A stretch of 64,000 bases of DNA. It comes from Gaiella sp. GTDB lineage: Bacteria > Actinomycetota > Thermoleophilia > Gaiellales > Gaiellaceae. The stretch's first letter is position 1. The number at the start of each line of letters is the position of its first letter. Position numbers and translations under genes: made by a program. Positions 11,565-20,211 of this stretch are shown here, piece after piece. The stretch covers positions 2,846,622-2,910,621 of the forward strand of contig JAOSJZ010000001.1 of NCBI GenBank assembly GCA_027493885.1. Reading direction: 5' to 3'. The notes under the pieces are model-generated. The model saw only the letters and a program-made list of their open reading frames with translations. It had not been told where the DNA came from and did not search any database.

Positions 11565-12434
11565 TCAGTGCCCCGCGGCGACGATCGCCAGGGCGATGCA
11601 GAGCGCCATACCCTGGTGGAAGGCGACGAGGATGCCGGGGCTCTTCGGCCTGAGGTTCACCGCGTGGAAGAGCAGGAATCCCACCAACACCTGCGCGACC
11701 GCGAGATAGAACGCGACGGGGAACTCCGGCATGAGCCATCCCAGGGTGGCGACCATCGCGAGCGCGGAAAGGAGGTGCACGATCATGGTCAGCTGCGAGG
11801 AGCTGCGCGGCCAGGTGAAGGCCTCGATCGGCTTGCCGAAGCCTCGCTGGCCAGTGGTCATGCCGCCCAGGAGCACGGCCAGCAGCAGGCAGTGAAGGGC
11901 GCCCATCTCGCCGAGGTACGACCAGAAGTCGACTCCGGGCACGTAGAGCGTGCACAGATAGCAGAGGAAGACGCCGTAGGCGAGAAGTCCGTGGACGCCG
12001 TGCACGACGGAGGGAAGCCGGCCGGCGAGCACGTGGAGCGTGCCGACACCGAGCAGGGCCGTGGCGACGATCAGCACCAGGCCGCTGATCGTGAGCGAGC
12101 TGGGCGCCAGGATCACCAGCACCACGCCTATGGTTCCGACGAGCGTGGCCACGATCCGGTGCGCTGCCTCTGGATCGCCCTCGACCATGAGCGCCAGGAT
12201 GTTGCGCGTGTAGGGCCAGCGCGTGCCGAGCGAGAGCCCGAAGCCGAAGCCCTCGACGAAGCTGCCGAGCAGGATCAGGATCGCGGCGAGCGCCGTCTCC
12301 GTCAGCTCCATGCCGCTGACCACGGCGTCCTTGCCCGATGCCGAGGTCGTGAGGCCGCGCACGATGCCCGCGACGACGGCGGCCACGACGAGGGTGGTGA
12401 TCAGGAGCCTCACCAGCCGGACCGTGGTCGTCAT
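11565..12434 (-). CDS. polytopic membrane protein, possibly distant heme A synthase-like
   Basis: About 289 residues with eight or nine hydrophobic helices. Histidines recur at helix ends: AAHRIVATLVGTIG, LHVLAGRLPSVVHGVHG, LHCLLLAVLLGG, IVHLLSALAMV and FHAVNLRP/FHQGMALCIAL. Paired His helices and an HR motif resemble the COX15/CtaA heme A synthase fold or a heme b membrane protein, but the diagnostic motifs are not complete, so this is tentative. ATG 12434 follows GGAGGGCGAG; an upstream in-frame ATG at 12518 would add a Pro-rich tail with no hydrophobic character. First gene inside the island. Confidence 0.6.
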   Translation of the reverse strand: MTTTVRLVRLLITTLVVAAVVAGIVRGLTTSASGKDAVVSGMELTETALAAILILLGSFVEGFGFGLSLGTRWPYTRNILALMVEGDPEAAHRIVATLVGTIGVVLVILAPSSLTISGLVLIVATALLGVGTLHVLAGRLPSVVHGVHGLLAYGVFLCYLCTLYVPGVDFWSYLGEMGALHCLLLAVLLGGMTTGQRGFGKPIEAFTWPRSSSQLTMIVHLLSALAMVATLGWLMPEFPVAFYLAVAQVLVGFLLFHAVNLRPKSPGILVAFHQGMALCIALAIVAAGH

Positions 12435-12619
12435 CTCGCCCTCCACGATGGAAGCGGCGGATGTCAGGCCGGGATTGGGCTCGTCGGCCGTCGTCTGGGG
12501 TTCGCCAGGTATCGGCATGTCACACAGCCACAGGTCGTGCGGAGCCGCATGAGTCTAGTGCCGTGTCGGTCGTGGGTATCGGCCCCACGCCTCGAGAGCG
12601 CCGGGCGGGATCCGTGGTC

Positions 12620-12860
12620 ACGCCGAGCCGAGCCGCTCGACGGCGTAGCGTCGCTCTACGGTGACCTCCGCGACGCGCCTATGGGTTCGAGCGGGCGATG
12701 GACACCATGGGCGCGATCGGCGGCCTCTGAAGATCCAGGTGCGACCCGTCCTGCGTGCGGGCTTGGTCGCCTCTTCGTCGGCGTCGGCGCCTTCGAGCTC
12801 GGCAACACGGCGGCGACGCTCCTGATCCTGCGTGCAACAGACCTTGGTGATGCTCATGAG
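12620..12860 (+). pseudogene. MFS transporter remnants
   Basis: RAYGFERAMDTMGAIGG, typical of the cytoplasmic loop and helix of major facilitator permeases, appears in one frame at about 12675-12728. LFVGVGAFELGNTAATLLIL with LRATDLG appears in another at about 12770-12850; it resembles the next MFS block. Sequence between and around them is missing. It is interpreted as an internally deleted MFS gene. Confidence 0.45.
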
Positions 12861-12938
12861 TGTCGTTGCGCTCGCGCTCGCCGCACGACCTCGAGCCACG
12901 ACCCTGACGTAACCCGGACTGTCGGAGAGGAGTGCGCG

Positions 12939-13601
12939 TCAGCAGGTGGCGCAGCAGCCCTCGCCGCGCCAGCTCTCGCGCCCCTCCTTGACGGCAACCG
13001 CCGCGACGACGAGAGCCGCCACCGGGTCGAGCCACCAGAGCCCCAGTAGCGCGTTGCCGAGGAGGCCGACGAGGACGGCGGCGGCGAGGTAGGCGCAGAG
13101 GAGGTTCTGCGTGCCTTCGCCGCGGGTAGCGACGGAGCCGAGCGTGTCGGCGAGGCGGCGCTTGGCGATGCCGAGGAACGGCATCCCGATCAGGCTCGAG
13201 GTCACGAGCGCGATCCCGAGCCAGGTTGTCTCTGCCTGCTCGCCGGTCAGGAGCTTGTGTAGCGCTTCGAAGGCGACGTAGGGCGCGAGGAGGAAGAACT
13301 GGATCGCGACGAGCTTCTGGGCGCGCTTCTCGGCGGCATGTGAGAGAAGCCGCCACCCGGTGAAGCGCCAGACGATGACGAGGCTCGCGAAGCCCTCGAT
13401 CGCCGAGTCGAGCCCGAACGAGAGCAGGGCGATCGAGCCGGCGAGGATCCCCGCCGTAACGGCGATCGCTCCCTCGGCGCCCATCCAGGCGAGCGAAAGC
13501 CAGGAAAGCTGACGTGCCCGTCGCGCGGCTGCGTGCCACTCTGGGCTGCGCGCCGGTACGGCAGGCAGGAGGACGGTCAGCTCGCGCGCAGCGGTGCTCA
13601 T
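12939..13601 (-). CDS. cation transporter, CDF-like, with Cys-rich tail
   Basis: The 220-residue product has five to six membrane helices. The first pair (WLSLAWMGAEGAIAVTAGIL and SIALLSFGLDSAIEGFASLV) contains the Asp/Glu-lined helix of cation diffusion facilitators, here with GLDS in the usual HMLSD region, and a WWLDPVAALVVAAVAV C-terminal helix. It ends with the metal-binding tail GEGCCATC. Likely role: proton-driven export of Cd, Zn or Pb. Its ATG overlaps the stop of the CadC-type repressor gene as ATGA. It is the last gene of the metal operon. Confidence 0.82.
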   Translation of the reverse strand: MSTAARELTVLLPAVPARSPEWHAAARRARQLSWLSLAWMGAEGAIAVTAGILAGSIALLSFGLDSAIEGFASLVIVWRFTGWRLLSHAAEKRAQKLVAIQFFLLAPYVAFEALHKLLTGEQAETTWLGIALVTSSLIGMPFLGIAKRRLADTLGSVATRGEGTQNLLCAYLAAAVLVGLLGNALLGLWWLDPVAALVVAAVAVKEGRESWRGEGCCATC

Positions 13602-13969
13602 AGAACCGGCTCGCGCGCTTCTCCGAGCACCGAGACGAGCAGCGCTCGCCCCGCCTCCGTCAGCGCGTAGAGGACCATCTTCCCCTCCCGCCGCGACTCG
13701 ACGAGGCCCGCGCTGCGCAACGCCCGCAGATGGTGCGAGACGAGGTTCTGGGAGCGCCCGGCGATCCAGGCGAGATCGCAGACGCACAGCTCGTCGGTCT
13801 GCGCCAGCGCCGCCGCCAAGGTCAGCCGGGTCGGATCGCCAAACGCCCGGGCACGCTCGGCCGCGACCCAGGCCGCAGACGGCTCGAGGCGCGAGCGGCG
13901 GATCGCCTCGGCCTGCGGGAGATCGAGGCAGAGAAGCTCGCAGCGATCATCGACGGCTACGACGGACAT
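13598..13969 (-). CDS. CadC/CmtR-type ArsR-family metal-sensing repressor
   Basis: The 123-residue winged-helix repressor has the recognition region RSQNLVSHHLRALRSAGLV followed by the wing ESRREGKMVLYAL. ELCVCDL carries the two Cys of the alpha-3N site, and an N-terminal DDRCELLC supplies a C-x3-C pair, the arrangement used by CadC for Cd, Pb and Bi. It should repress the adjacent transporter and be released by soft metals. It is coupled to the transporter gene (ATGA), and its start lies inside the end of the 54-residue gene. Confidence 0.88.
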   Translation of the reverse strand: MSVVAVDDRCELLCLDLPQAEAIRRSRLEPSAAWVAAERARAFGDPTRLTLAAALAQTDELCVCDLAWIAGRSQNLVSHHLRALRSAGLVESRREGKMVLYALTEAGRALLVSVLGEAREPVL

Positions 13970-14121
13970 GCTAACGCTCGTTGATAGGTTGGCCGCGCGT
14001 CACGCCGGGCGCGTCGTGCCGGCCCGAGCTTCGAGGGCGGGATCGCCGCGGCTGCCAGCGTCCGCTCGACGCTCGCGAGATACCGCTCGTCCTCGGTCGC
14101 AAACTCGTTGGGAAGGCTCAT
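13957..14121 (-). CDS. small 54-residue protein in the metal operon
   Basis: A short frame starts at ATG 14121, overlapping the stop of the thioredoxin-like gene as ATGA, and ends at TAG 13957-13959, overlapping the CadC-type start by 13 bases. The product opens MSLPNEFATEDERYLASVER, then TLAAAAIPPSKLGPARRAR and a basic tail. I do not recognise it. The tight overlap on both sides argues that it is translated; its role in metal handling is inferred only from position. Confidence 0.55.
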   Translation of the reverse strand: MSLPNEFATEDERYLASVERTLAAAAIPPSKLGPARRARRDARPTYQRALACPS

Positions 14122-14441
14122 GCTGCCCCTCGGGTGAGTGCCTCGCGGATCCAGTCTTCGTCCGGCTGCCCGGAGAAGCCGTCCTCGGTCCGGTAGACGC
14201 GGCAGGCGAAGACGAAGTCGGCTCGCTCCTGGGCTCCGGGCTCCACGTCTTGGCCGTCGACGCGCACGGTCGGCGAGCCCAGAAAGCGAAGCCGTGTTGC
14301 CGCCTCTGCATCGGGAACCTCGACCAGCTCGATCGCCGGCTCCAGCTGTAGCTCGGCGGCGACGCGCTCGACGACCGCTCCTGCCGCCTCGTGGTTCGGG
14401 CAGCCATCGAAGTAGAGGATCTCGACGAGAGGCCGACTCAT
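14118..14441 (-). CDS. thioredoxin-like protein of a metal operon
   Basis: A 107-residue thioredoxin-fold protein opening LVEILYFDGCPNHEAAGAVV. A single Cys with CPNH replaces the CxxC motif, followed by FLGSPTVRVDGQDVEPG, the cis-Pro segment of the fold. Short proteins of this kind are regularly found in arsenic and mercury operons of actinobacteria; their substrate is unknown, and a redox or metal-binding role is likely. It overlaps the ArsR gene upstream and the small gene downstream by 4 bases each. Confidence 0.75.
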   Translation of the reverse strand: MSRPLVEILYFDGCPNHEAAGAVVERVAAELQLEPAIELVEVPDAEAATRLRFLGSPTVRVDGQDVEPGAQERADFVFACRVYRTEDGFSGQPDEDWIREALTRGAA

Positions 14442-14809
14442 CCCCCCGGGGCCTCGATCCGGCAGCAGGCAGCCACGTGCTCGGCGTTATCGGTCAGGAG
14501 GGCGTGCGCGAGGTCGAGCATCGCCTCGACCCGCGGATCGGCGATCCGGCTGTAGACGGTTCGTCCGTCGCGGCGCGCGTCGATGAACCCGCACCAGCGA
14601 AGACAGGCAAGGTGGTTGGACACCTTCGGCTGCGGCGATCCCAGCCGCTCGACGAGCTCGCCCACGCTCAGCTCGCCCTCCTCGCGCAGTAGCTCGAGGA
14701 TGCGCAGCCGGGTCGGATCGCCGAGCCCACGGAAGTACTTCGCAACGAGGTCGCTTGCCAGCGGTGCCGCCGGAAGCCGGAACGGGGCAGTGTCGAGGGC
14801 GCTCACCAT
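14438..14809 (-). CDS. ArsR-family repressor, first gene of the metal operon
   Basis: A 123-residue winged-helix protein: KYFRGLGDPTRLRILELLRE (helices 1-2), SPQPKVSNHLACLRWCGFID (recognition helix with two Cys) and a wing RRDGRTVYSRI. A Cys pair close to the C-terminus (AACCRIE) may complete a thiol metal site for As(III), Cd or Pb. The start ATG 14809 lies six bases after a perfect TATAAT on this strand, so the mRNA is probably leaderless. An inverted repeat directly upstream is a likely operator. Confidence 0.87.
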   Translation of the reverse strand: MVSALDTAPFRLPAAPLASDLVAKYFRGLGDPTRLRILELLREEGELSVGELVERLGSPQPKVSNHLACLRWCGFIDARRDGRTVYSRIADPRVEAMLDLAHALLTDNAEHVAACCRIEAPGG

Positions 14810-14815
14810 CCCGCC

Positions 14816-14836
14816 ATTATATCAGAAGTTTCTGAT
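14816..14836 (-). promoter_or_regulatory. -10 box and ArsR operator of the metal operon
   Basis: On the minus strand TATAAT (14821-14816) is followed by six bases and the ATG of the arsR-type gene. Next to it lies the perfect inverted repeat ATCAGAA-GT-TTCTGAT (14821-14836), the form of an ArsR/SmtB operator, placed to block polymerase. The operon is therefore likely autoregulated. Confidence 0.7.
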
Positions 14837-14992
14837 GGATAGCGCGTCGTGACGGCGGGATCGATGCGGTCAGCTCTGCAAGCCGGAGGACGAGCGCGAG
14901 CGAGGTCTCAGGGTCGGGCGACGGTGAGCGTGTGGTTCTCCTGCAAGTCAGAGCTCCGCCACCGGCGGTGATGCGACGCGGTGCATCGCGCG

Positions 14993-15023
14993 TGTCGTCT
15001 CTGATGTGCCCGTTCTGTCTCCG
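14993..15023. repeat. copy 1 of a motif with two 7-mers 11 bp apart
   Basis: TGTGCCC (15005-15011) and TGTCTCC (15016-15022) are 11 bp apart, preceded by GTCGTCTCTGA. The block aligns with 28522-28552 at roughly 26 of 31 positions. It lies about 250 bp upstream of the LuxR regulator gene. Direct heptamers at 11-bp spacing are how SARP/BTAD regulators bind. Confidence 0.45.
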
Positions 15024-15275
15024 CGTCCTACTGTCAGGTATGACAACGCCCGAGAGTGCGTCGTGCCGCGCCCCGAAGACGTGAACGGACGCATCGGCGG
15101 CCTCGGCCTCTCGACCGGCGCGGACGTGCTGATCCATGTCACCTTCGGAGGCGCGGCGGTGGTCGACCGAGGCGAGATGGACGACCCGATCCGAGTAGCG
15201 CAATCCCGCCGAGAGGGCGAGCGAGCGCTGCAGGCGGCTGAGTCGCGATGCTTCGTGCAGGATTCGCCGGCAGAG

Positions 15276-17589
15276 ATGACCGGTTCCCGCCGCAGCGGCC
15301 GCAGCGTGCAGCCTACGAAGGCGGAGGTCGAGGCCCCGCTCCCGCTCGTCGAAGCGAAGATCGCGATCCCGCGCCTGCGGAGCGCGGCGGTCGCGCGGCC
15401 GCGCATCGGCCGCCTGCTCGACGAGGACGACCGGACGGTGAAGCTCGTGGCCGCGCCGGCGGGATACGGGAAGACGACGGCCGTGCGCGCCTGGTGCGCG
15501 TCGCTCGATGCCGGTCTCGCATGGGTGAAGCTCGATGCCGTCGACAACGACCCGCTCCGCCTCTGGCGCTACGTGGCGACCGCAGTCGACCGGGTGCGCT
15601 CGGGACTCGGACGAATGGCGCTGCAGCGGCTCAACGGGCCGGTCGCGAGCCCGGAGCTCGCCGTCGACGAGCTGATGAACGGCATCGCCGTATACGGCGA
15701 ACAGCTCGTCCTCGTCCTCGACGACCTGCACGTGATCACGGAGCCGGCCTGCATCGCCTGGCTCGACAGGGCGCTACTCCAGCTTCCCCTGAACGCGCGG
15801 CTGGTCCTCGTCACCCGGACCGATCCCCCGCTCGGCCTCGCCCGCTTGCGCGCGGGCGGAGAGCTCACCGAGCTGAGAGCCAACGCGCTCGCGTTCACCG
15901 CCGCCGAGGCGCGCGAGCTCCTGGTGACACGCGGCCGCCTCGAGCTCGACGACCTCGAGATCGAGATGCTCGTGCAACGCACCGAAGGCTGGGTCGCGGC
16001 GCTCGTTCTCGCCGGCCTCTGGCTGAAGACGGTCGAGGACCCCGCTTCTGCCGTACGCGCGTTCAGCGGTGAGCACCAATTCGTGGCCGAGTACCTGAGC
16101 AGCGAGGTGCTCGCCTCGCTCGACGCGGATCGTCGGTCGGTGCTGCAGGGGGCTTGCGTGCTCGGGGAGCTGACGCCGGAGCTCTGCGACTACGTGCTCG
16201 AGCGAGACGATTCGAGGCCGCTGCTGGACGCGCTCGAGGGCGCGAACGCATTCCTCCAGCGACTCAAGCGCGCCGGCTGGTATCGGATCCACCCGCTCTT
16301 CGCCGACTTCGCGAGGGCAGAGCTCGCTGCGGTCGATCCCGGGGCCGCGGAGCGGTACCACCGCCGCGCCGCGGAATGGCTGGAGGGGCACGGGATGCCG
16401 GTCGAGGCGCTCACGCACGCGTCTGCGGCGCGCGATTACGACACGGTTGCGCGGATCCTGGTCGAGTACCACGCCAGGCTGATCCGAAGCGGAGCCGGGC
16501 GGACGCTCGTCCACTGGGTGCGTCAGATACCGGACGAGCGCATCGTCGCGTATCCCGTGCTGGCCGCATCGGCCGCTCTTGCCGCGGGCCTCACCGACGG
16601 CGACGCAGCCGAGCGGCGCCGGCTTCTCGGGCTCGCCGAGCGCGCTGCCGCCGCGCGCGGGGCGGAGCTCGACCCGTACACGAGGTGCGTGGCGCTCATG
16701 GCCGCCACGCTCACCATCGACAACGGCGTCGAGCAGGCGGTTGCCGACTCGGCCCGCGCCGTCGAGCTCGCCCTCGACACGGTGGACGACCTCGTCACCG
16801 GCGCGCTCGCGGCGCACGCACGGGCCCTGTTCTTCGCGGGCGACCTCGACGGCGCGGCGAGCGCTGCCACACGGAGTCTCGCCCAGCCGGGCTCGGAGCG
16901 CCGCGTGCCGGGTGGTGTGCACGCCGGCGTCACGCTCGCGCTCGTCGCGCTCGAGCGAGGGAGGATCGTCACGGCGCGGACGCGCGCGGAGCGGGCGAGG
17001 GCGCAAGCCGGACAGATCGCGTCGATGCGAACCTGGATCGGTGCGAGCGCAGGGGTCGCGATGGGCTGTGTGCTGTTGGCCGAGGGGCATCCTGCCGAGG
17101 CCGAGCACGAGCTCGTCGGGGCGCAGGAGTTCTTCTCCGGCGACGTCGCGAACGTGCACGAAGCCTGGCTTCGAACGTGCACGAAGCCTGGCTGCTCGTC
17201 CTCCTCGCGCGGGCGCGCCTCCAGCGGGGCCGGCTCGACCATGCAGAAGAGGCGCTCTCTCGCGCGCGGGAGGTGCTCGGGGAGATCACCGACGCGGGAG
17301 TCGTTCCGGCCCTCGCGGACGAGGTGGAGGGCGAGCTCGTCGAAGCGTGCGAGCGCGCACGCGCGGGAGAGCTCCTCGATTCTCCGACCGCGGCGGAGCT
17401 GTCCGTGCTGCGGCTCCTCGCCACCGAGCTCTCGGTGAGCGAGATCGGCAAGGCGCTCTTCCTCTCGCCGAACACGATCCGCACGCACATGCGGGCGCTC
17501 TACCGCAAGCTCGGCGTCCACACGCGCGCGGACGCGGTCGCTCGCGCGACGGCGCTCGGTCTTCTCCGGGAGTCGGAATCACCCGTGTG
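15276..17589 (+). pseudogene. MalT/LuxR-type ATP-dependent regulator split by a 23-bp duplication
   Basis: The product has an N-terminal NTPase domain with Walker A APAGYGKTTAVR and Walker B LVLVLDDLHVI, a winged-helix and long TPR region, and a C-terminal LuxR HTH (SVSEIGKALFLSPNTIRTHM, RALYRKLGVHTR). The domain order is that of MalT-like activators that bind an inducer and ATP. The frame is broken at 17149-17194 by a tandem duplication; without one copy the protein reads through FSGDVANVHEAWLLVLLA to the HTH. ATG 15276 is my start because the first conserved residues follow it; an in-frame ATG at 15006 is the alternative. As written, the protein would lack its DNA-binding domain. Confidence 0.85.
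17149..17194 (+). repeat. 23-bp tandem duplication inside the LuxR gene
   Basis: Two copies at 17149-17171 and 17172-17194 share 22 of 23 bases. The period is not a multiple of three, so the extra copy shifts the frame and separates the sensor from the HTH domain. Loss of one copy by slippage would restore the gene. Confidence 0.85.
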
Positions 17590-17641
17590 ACCCGGCCGCT
17601 CCCCGGACGGCCGTGGGCACGGCGGGTGCATCGTCGGTCGT

Positions 17642-17893
17642 GTGAGGCGCCGGACGTATCGGCTGACGGTAGAAGGAGAGCTCAGTGACCGCATGGGGCC
17701 GTTCTTCGGCGGAATGGCCCTCGAGCGACTCGGGGGCAACACGATCCTGACCGGGGTGGTCCGCGATCAGGCAGAGCTGCAGGGCATCCTGCAGCGCGTT
17801 ACGAGCCTCGGGCTCACGCTCATAGAGGTGACGGCGGTCGAGCGGGCGCTGGGCGCGTCCCACCCTGCAGGGCGACGCGGCTCACCCGTGTGA
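17642..17893 (+). CDS. small conserved protein downstream of the LuxR regulator
   Basis: An 83-residue protein with GTG start: YRLTVEGELSDRMGPFFGGM, LERLGGNTILTGVVRDQAEL and QGILQRVTSLGLTLIEVTAV. The pattern of a beta strand, a helix, TxLTGxVRDQAxLQGxL and a final strand is that of short actinobacterial proteins found next to LuxR/MalT regulators; the fold resembles a ferredoxin-like or STAS-like alpha/beta unit. Its function is unknown; a partner role in the neighbouring sensor is possible. Confidence 0.65.
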   Translation: MRRRTYRLTVEGELSDRMGPFFGGMALERLGGNTILTGVVRDQAELQGILQRVTSLGLTLIEVTAVERALGASHPAGRRGSPV

Positions 17894-18007
17894 GCGCGGC
17901 CCGGGAAGGAGTTGCCCCGATCGGCCGATCGTAGCCTCCCGGCAGGGACGCGCTCCCGGCGCGCGGCCACGTGGAGCGCGCGGAAAGCGACGCGAAGGGG
18001 GCAGCAG

Positions 18008-18976
18008 ATGACCGTCGTCGAGGAAGTCCGGACAGCCGATCACGTCCCGCTCGACTGGAGCGAGTTCTTCTACACGAACTGCCCGCTCATCTCGGCGAGC
18101 AACGTCGATCAGGAGCTCGGCTGGGTACGCGAGGAGCTGAAGAAGATCGGCGTCGAGTACGCCTATCTCCGCTCGCGCCGAGAGAACAACTGGTACCCGC
18201 ACTACATCCACAACATGGACAACCTGCTTCGCGTGGGCGGGTGCTTCCCCGCGATCCACGCCCACGCAGACATCCGCCGCACGAGGCTCGTCGGCCTCAC
18301 GCAGGTGTACGAGGGCGGTTGCCTGCTCGTGCGTGCGAGGGACCCGATCTACAGGATGGCGGACCTCGAGGGAAGGAAGATCGGTCTCTCGCGGAGCCTG
18401 AACACGATCAAGAACGACTGGTGGCGCGTCCAGGAGGAGCAGGGCATCGAGCTGATGCTCCGGCTGAACGACATGACGCGCGACGACGTCGAGATCGTGG
18501 ACTTCCCGTATCCGGACGACTGGTACGACAAGCCCGAGATGCTGACCCCGATCAACAACCCCTCGGAGCTGTGGTTCAAGCGGGACGTCAAGCACGACAT
18601 GGGCTTTCGCCCGCTCGAGCCGGCGCTGCTCGAGGGCAAGGTCGACGCGATCTACACGCAGAGCAAGGTCTTCCAGCACCTGCAGGAGGCGACCGGGAAG
18701 GTCAAGGCGATCGAGGACCTGGCGAGGTACCCGGACTGGACGCTGCAGGGTGCGAACGTACCGGCGACCTTCACCGTCAGCGACGTCGTCTGCGAGGAGC
18801 ACCCCGAGATCGTGGTCGCGATCATGAAGGGGATGATCAAGGTCGGCCGCTGGGCGAACGAGCACAAGCACGCCGCCGCGGTGATCCTCGACAAGGGGAC
18901 GTACTACCTCGACGCCGAGGACACCTACCGCGGCATCGAGCACGTCGACATGGTCCCCGACCTCTCACCGCAGAAG
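18008..18976 (+). CDS. DszB-like / NMT1-type substrate-binding protein, C-terminally truncated
   Basis: About 320 residues starting at ATG 18008 (GGGGGCAGCAG upstream) fold as a periplasmic-binding type II protein without a signal peptide: PLDWSEFFYTNCPLISASNV, then YLRSRRENNWYPHYIHNMDN, then DIRRTRLVGLTQVYEGGCLL. They resemble 2'-hydroxybiphenyl-2-sulfinate desulfinase (DszB) and related sulfonate-binding proteins; the Cys in NCPLIS corresponds to the region of the DszB catalytic Cys. After PDLSPQKA (about 18975) the sequence becomes the end of a sulfate permease in another frame, so the C-terminus is lost. The original frame runs on as Arg/Pro-rich nonsense to 19492. Confidence 0.7.
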
Positions 18977-19373
18977 GCTCGGCCGCTACGCCGACGTCTC
19001 CCTGCACCCCTCCGCGAAGGTCACGCCAGGCGTCGTCGTCTACCGCCTCGACGACCGGCTCTTCTTCGCGAACGCCCGCTACTTCCAGGGCCGGGTGCGC
19101 GAGGCGATCCGCGCCGCACCCGGCGCCGTCGAATGGCTCGTAATCGACGCCGATGCGATCACCCACGCCGACGCCACGGGCCTCGACGCTCTCCGCGACG
19201 TGACGAAGGACCTCCGGCGCGACCGGATCACCCTCGTGGTCGCGCGTCTCCGCACGCGGATGGAGGAGCAGCTCGAGGAAGCCGGGGTCCTGGACGAGAT
19301 CGGCCGCGAGCATCTCTACCCCACAGTGCGTGCAGCCGTCGACGCATTCACCGACTCGGATGGCCTCTCCTGA
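18977..19373 (+). pseudogene. STAS-domain end of a SulP sulfate permease
   Basis: In a frame different from the upstream gene: GRYADVSLHPSAKVTPGVVV, YRLDDRLFFANARYFQGRV, then WLVIDADAITHADATGLDAL and TLVVARLRTRMEEQLEEAGV to TGA 19371-19373. This is the cytoplasmic STAS domain that closes SulP-family anion permeases. The transmembrane part is absent. An ATG at 19095 is inside the domain and is unlikely to be a real start. Confidence 0.75.
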
Positions 19374-19492
19374 GCGACCGCAACGGCTTGCGGCGCCGGA
19401 TCGACCGGATCGTCCCGATCCCCGACTGGCTGCCGTCGTATCGCCGCGCGTGGCTCGGGCGCGACGCCCTCGGTCGCGGTTCACCAGGGTGA
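19371..19492 (+). pseudogene. N-terminal fragment of a second SulP permease
   Basis: The sequence LRRRIDRIVPIPDWLPSYRR and AWLGRDALG matches the cytoplasmic lead-in of SulP permeases (a basic region, then PxxDWLPxY and the start of the first helix). It stops at 19492 before any membrane segment and has no clear start codon. Together with the preceding STAS piece this suggests two tandem SulP genes reduced by deletion. Confidence 0.55.
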
Positions 19493-19620
19493 TTCTTCCG
19501 GCTGCCGCTGCGGTCGCACGCCGTCCGGTGTTGGACTCGACCCACAGGCCTCCAGGCCTGGCGTGGGCGAGCGTCGGCAACGACGTCGCCGGAGCGGCTC
19601 GACCGAGATGGGAGGGTGAG

Positions 19621-20031
19621 ATGAGCACACGGAGCTCAATGGCCGGATGGATCGGCTTCGCCGGGATCGTGATGCTGATCATCGGCGCGATCGACTTCTT
19701 CCAGGGGCTGATCGGGATCTTCGAGGACGAGTACTTCGTGCCGACGCAGGCCGGGTACCTCGTCGTCGACCTCACCGCGTGGGGGTGGTTCATGCTCGTC
19801 TGGGGCATCCTGCTCGCGCTGGGGGGCCTCGGCCTGCTCGGCGGGCAGGGATGGGCGCGCTGGTTCGCGATCGTCGTCGTCTCCCTGAACGTCCTCGCGC
19901 AACTCGGCTTCGTCGGGAGCAGCAGCTACCCGCTCTGGGCGCTGACCGCGATCGCGCTCAACATCGTGGTGCTGTTCGCGCTCACCGCGCGCTGGCACGA
20001 GAGCGCGGAGAATCTGGCTCCCATGCGGTAG
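19621..20031 (+). CDS. four-helix membrane protein, DUF7144-like
   Basis: A 136-residue protein with four hydrophobic helices: WIGFAGIVMLIIGAIDFFQG, GWFMLVWGILLALGGLGLLG, WFAIVVVSLNVLAQLGFVG and LWALTAIALNIVVLFALTAR. The FFQGLIGIFEDEYF motif after helix 1 is typical of DUF7144, a widespread actinobacterial membrane family of unknown function. ATG 19621 follows GGGAGGGTGAG. It is monocistronic and closed by a strong terminator. Confidence 0.8.
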   Translation: MSTRSSMAGWIGFAGIVMLIIGAIDFFQGLIGIFEDEYFVPTQAGYLVVDLTAWGWFMLVWGILLALGGLGLLGGQGWARWFAIVVVSLNVLAQLGFVGSSSYPLWALTAIALNIVVLFALTARWHESAENLAPMR

Positions 20032-20054
20032 GCGCATGCACTGATCACCGGAAG

Positions 20055-20086
20055 CAGCGCGGAGCCGGGCGACCGGCTCCGCGCTG
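20055..20086. terminator. strong hairpin terminator
   Basis: CAGCGCGGAGCCGG (20055-20068) and CCGGCTCCGCGCTG (20073-20086) form a perfect 14-bp stem with a GCGA tetraloop, 24 bases after the DUF7144 stop. It separates that gene from the peptidase operon. Confidence 0.8.
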
Positions 20087-20119
20087 TGTCCTGCCTGCCG
20101 CGATCGGCCCGGCGCTTCC

Positions 20120-20135
20120 GATCACACGTGTGATC
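20120..20135. promoter_or_regulatory. 16-bp perfect palindrome upstream of pepD
   Basis: GATCACACGTGTGATC is a complete 16-bp palindrome 76 bases before the pepD start and after the preceding terminator. It has the form of an operator for a dimeric regulator (GntR- or LacI-like); no regulator gene is adjacent. Confidence 0.5.
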
Positions 20136-20211
20136 CCGACCCTGTCGCACCTCCATGCGGCCGGTCCGCTGGAGAATGGCTGGCGAAGCCACTCTCGTCG
20201 GAGGTGTAACT

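Noticed and set aside
15006-15275. N-terminal extension of the LuxR regulator from ATG 15006
   Set aside because: The 90 extra residues show no family similarity; conserved sequence starts after 15276.
19374-19620. Complete sulfate permease gene
   Set aside because: Only a STAS end and a short N-terminal lead-in are present; no membrane domain lies between or after them.
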